A stretch of DNA of 8,170 nucleotides from CAYJLC01 sp964370735 (GTDB lineage: Bacteria > Bacillota > Clostridia > Oscillospirales > Butyricicoccaceae), in contig CAYJLC010000067.1 of NCBI GenBank assembly GCA_964370735.1, positions 1 to 8,170 of the forward strand, written 5' to 3'. Position numbers and translations under genes: made by a program. The number at the start of each line of letters is the position of its first letter. Position 1 is the first letter of the stretch. Positions 6,994 to 8,170 of the stretch are shown one piece after another. The notes below the pieces were generated by a model. The model had not been told where the DNA came from and ran no database searches. It saw nothing but the letters and a program-made list of their open reading frames with translations.

Positions 6994-7863
6994 TTATTCA
7001 TTAGGATAAGCGAGCGATTTTATTTCACTCGTGTTTTTTTCGATATTGTATGAGTATTTTTCATAATCTGCGATTAAAATTCCAGTATAGAGCATATCGA
7101 TTATCGCAATTTGTGTGCATCGTGAAAAAATTGCATTTCCATATAAATACTGCTCACTTCCTGTACATAAAATCACATCTGCGTATCTATTTATGATAGA
7201 ATTTTCAATATTTGAAATGGAAATCGTTGTCGCACCACCATCTTTTGCTGTTCTTAAAGCATCTACTGTAATTTTTGAAAAACCTGTATAAGAAATGCCG
7301 ATTGCGACATCTTTTTCAGTAAGATTTTTAGCACAAATTTTCTGCAAATATGGATCAGAATAAAATAAAACATTAAAACCCATATATGTAAGCTTGGTTT
7401 TTAAGTCATCTGCGACACAATTTGAGTTTTCGACGGCAAAAATTACAATATTATTCGCACCAATAATGCTTTCAACAGCTCGAACTAACTCATAAGATGA
7501 AATATTTTTAAGCAAATCTTCAAAATGTTTAATATGCGTGGAAATTACCTTGGCTTTTGTATCAATAAGCTTGTCTTGTGGAGTGATTTTAAAAGAAATT
7601 ACTTGGTTTAACTCGATTTTAGTATCTTTTTTAATCTGTTCAGCCGTTAATAATTTCTTGATATCCTTAAAACCTTTATATCCTAAAGCGTTTGCAAATC
7701 TAATAATCGTCGGCTGACTTACAGATGCTTTTTTCGCTAAATCTTCAATCGAGCTATCATTTATATCAAACTCGCCTGATAAAATAACATCAGCAACCTT
7801 TTTTTCAGAAGTTCTAAGCGATTTATAGATTTCTCTTATCTCAAATGTTAAATTTTTCTCCAA
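6994..7863 (-). CDS. MurR/RpiR-family transcriptional regulator
   Basis: This 289-residue DNA-binding protein has an N-terminal RpiR-type helix-turn-helix domain (about 1-75, recognition region SIEDLAKKASVSQPTIIRFANALGY within 38-62). A C-terminal SIS domain follows (about 125-260), with AVENSN at 143-148, ISYTGFSK at 190-197 and the AKDGGATTISIS strand at 206-217. SIS domains usually bind phosphosugars, and ligand binding changes DNA affinity. Next to a phosphonate operon the ligand could be 2-AEP or phosphonoacetaldehyde, but this is inference. The start is TTG, chosen because AGGAGG lies seven bases upstream and no in-frame ATG is nearby. It is transcribed in the same direction as the operon, from its own promoter, and is separated from it by a terminator-like repeat and 132 bases. 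Repressor or activator action cannot be decided from sequence. Confidence 0.9.
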   Translation of the reverse strand: MEKNLTFEIREIYKSLRTSEKKVADVILSGEFDINDSSIEDLAKKASVSQPTIIRFANALGYKGFKDIKKLLTAEQIKKDTKIELNQVISFKITPQDKLIDTKAKVISTHIKHFEDLLKNISSYELVRAVESIIGANNIVIFAVENSNCVADDLKTKLTYMGFNVLFYSDPYLQKICAKNLTEKDVAIGISYTGFSKITVDALRTAKDGGATTISISNIENSIINRYADVILCTGSEQYLYGNAIFSRCTQIAIIDMLYTGILIADYEKYSYNIEKNTSEIKSLAYPNE

Positions 7864-7870
7864 AATGAAT

Positions 7871-7876
7871 CCTCCT
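7871..7876 (-). promoter_or_regulatory. Ribosome binding site that fixes the TTG start of the regulator
   Basis: A perfect AGGAGG on the minus strand ends seven bases before TTG (7863-7861). It supports the non-ATG start, since no ATG in frame lies at a suitable distance. Confidence 0.85.
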
Positions 7877-7952
7877 AATTTTGAAACTTTTCTACAAAAA
7901 ACTTATTTTTTCCTTTATATTAATCTTGATAAATAAGCGTGATTTATAGGTT

Positions 7953-7994
7953 TTTTCGTATTTTTAATAATATATTATTATTTTATCACGAAAA
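7953..7994. promoter_or_regulatory. Nested inverted repeats over the regulator promoter, possible autoregulatory operator
   Basis: A perfect 16-base palindrome, TAATAATATATTATTA (7965-7980), covers the -10 region. It is flanked by a 7-bp inverted repeat, TTTTCGT (7953-7959) and ACGAAAA (7988-7994), one arm on the -35 and the other just after the expected start site. Centres of the two repeats differ by one base. This is a plausible site for a dimeric or tetrameric regulator such as the RpiR protein, though the central palindrome is pure A/T. Confidence 0.4.
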
Positions 7995-7998
7995 TCAA
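7969..7998 (-). promoter_or_regulatory. Candidate vegetative promoter of the regulator gene
   Basis: On the minus strand TTGATT (7998-7993) and TATATT (7974-7969) are 18 bases apart and match the sigma-A consensus at four and five of six positions. Transcription would start near 7962, giving a leader of about 98 bases. Confidence 0.5.
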
Positions 7999-8056
7999 GG
8001 CTGTTTCATCAAAAAACGGTCAAATCTACATTAAATGTAAGTTAAGTACACATTTT

Positions 8057-8113
8057 AAAAACAAAAGAGAATCTGTTTCATATCCCTTTCGAAATACAAA
8101 ACAAACCCTCTTT
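8057..8113 (-). terminator. Long GAAA-capped hairpin, probable terminator of an upstream gene
   Basis: On the minus strand the arms 8113-8091 and 8086-8064 pair over 23 consecutive positions, with several G-U wobbles, around a GAAA tetraloop (8090-8087). The sequence TGTTTTT follows. The wobbles would be A-C mismatches on the plus strand, so the structure is built for minus-strand RNA. It most likely ends transcription of a gene beyond the window. A small RNA or structured leader is possible but less likely, because a promoter for the regulator lies downstream. Confidence 0.65.
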
Positions 8114-8170
8114 AAGATTTACCCGCTATTTAATTGTTATTTTTAATTTTAAAAAGTTAAAGCATGCACA

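Larger units (their letters stand above)
7864..8170. other. Non-coding region upstream of the regulator
   Basis: These 307 bases hold no supportable gene. In minus-strand order they contain a long terminator-like hairpin (8113-8057), a short palindrome TACAT-TAA-ATGTA (8039-8027), a promoter nested in palindromic sequence (7998-7953) and a leader of about 98 bases ending at the regulator's ribosome binding site. The nonamer CTGTTTCAT occurs twice on the plus strand (8001-8009 and 8073-8081). The last 57 bases may be the 3' end of an upstream gene or its untranslated tail: one minus-strand frame is open from the edge to a TAG at 8128-8126, but it is too short to judge. Confidence 0.7.

Noticed and set aside
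7865..7936. Plus-strand mini reading frame of 23 codons starting at an ATG beside the regulator start
   Set aside because: No ribosome binding site precedes it, it overlaps the regulator's own start signals, and its composition is that of AT-rich non-coding DNA.
7929..7947. ATAAAT/ATTTAT hairpin in the regulator leader as a riboswitch
   Set aside because: Only six A-T pairs with a 7-base loop. The leader is short and has no recognisable riboswitch core.
8027..8039. Short palindrome TACAT-TAA-ATGTA as an operator
   Set aside because: It lies about 30 bases upstream of the regulator -35 with no second copy, so it is mentioned only as part of the non-coding region.
8001..8081. Nonamer CTGTTTCAT found twice, 72 bases apart
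   Set aside because: The second copy is part of the long hairpin arm, and no symmetry or promoter relation links the two. In AT-rich sequence this may be chance.
8126..8170. Open minus-strand frame from the window edge to a TAG, possible C-terminus of an upstream gene
   Set aside because: Only 14 codons are seen and the other minus-strand frames also close nearby. The position before a terminator is suggestive but not enough for a gene call.
1..8170. CRISPR arrays, insertion sequences, tRNA or rRNA genes, prophage genes
   Set aside because: No regularly spaced repeats, transposase-like frames, terminal inverted repeats or tRNA-like folds were seen on reading both strands.

Overview
The window is AT-rich DNA in which every supportable gene lies on the minus strand, so transcription runs from high to low coordinates. 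The first codons of SpoIVA, a spore-coat morphogenesis ATPase found in endospore formers, appear at the left edge. Together with strong AGGAGG-type ribosome binding sites, a TTG start and very low GC, this points to a spore-forming member of the Bacillota, most likely Clostridia. I cannot name a genus.

Layout in the direction of transcription: (a) 8170-7864, non-coding, with a 23-bp GAAA-capped hairpin that looks like the terminator of an unseen upstream gene, then a promoter nested in palindromes; (b) 7863-6994, an RpiR-family regulator (HTH plus SIS domain); (c) 6993-6862, a terminator-like inverted repeat and a probable second promoter; (d) 6861-200, a tight six-gene run: ABC ATPase, fused double permease, substrate-binding lipoprotein, phnW, phnX and a class-III PLP enzyme that I assign as PbfA-like; (e) 199-72, an AT-rich hairpin terminator directly followed by a sigma-E-type promoter; (f) 71-1, the start of spoIVA.

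The six-gene run reads as a self-contained system for taking up and mineralising 2-aminoethylphosphonate (2-AEP, ciliatine). The transporter imports the compound. PhnW moves its amino group to pyruvate, giving phosphonoacetaldehyde and alanine. PhnX cleaves the C-P bond, giving acetaldehyde and phosphate. A PbfA-type lyase would add (R)-1-hydroxy-2-aminoethylphosphonate as a second substrate by converting it to phosphonoacetaldehyde and ammonia, feeding PhnX directly. The adjacent SIS-domain regulator is the natural candidate to control the run, probably by sensing a phosphorylated or phosphonylated ligand.

All enzyme families here are known. The less ordinary points are the PbfA-like gene in a probable anaerobic spore former, the RpiR-type control, a compact ATPase without the usual C-terminal domain, and several structured non-coding elements whose roles are open.
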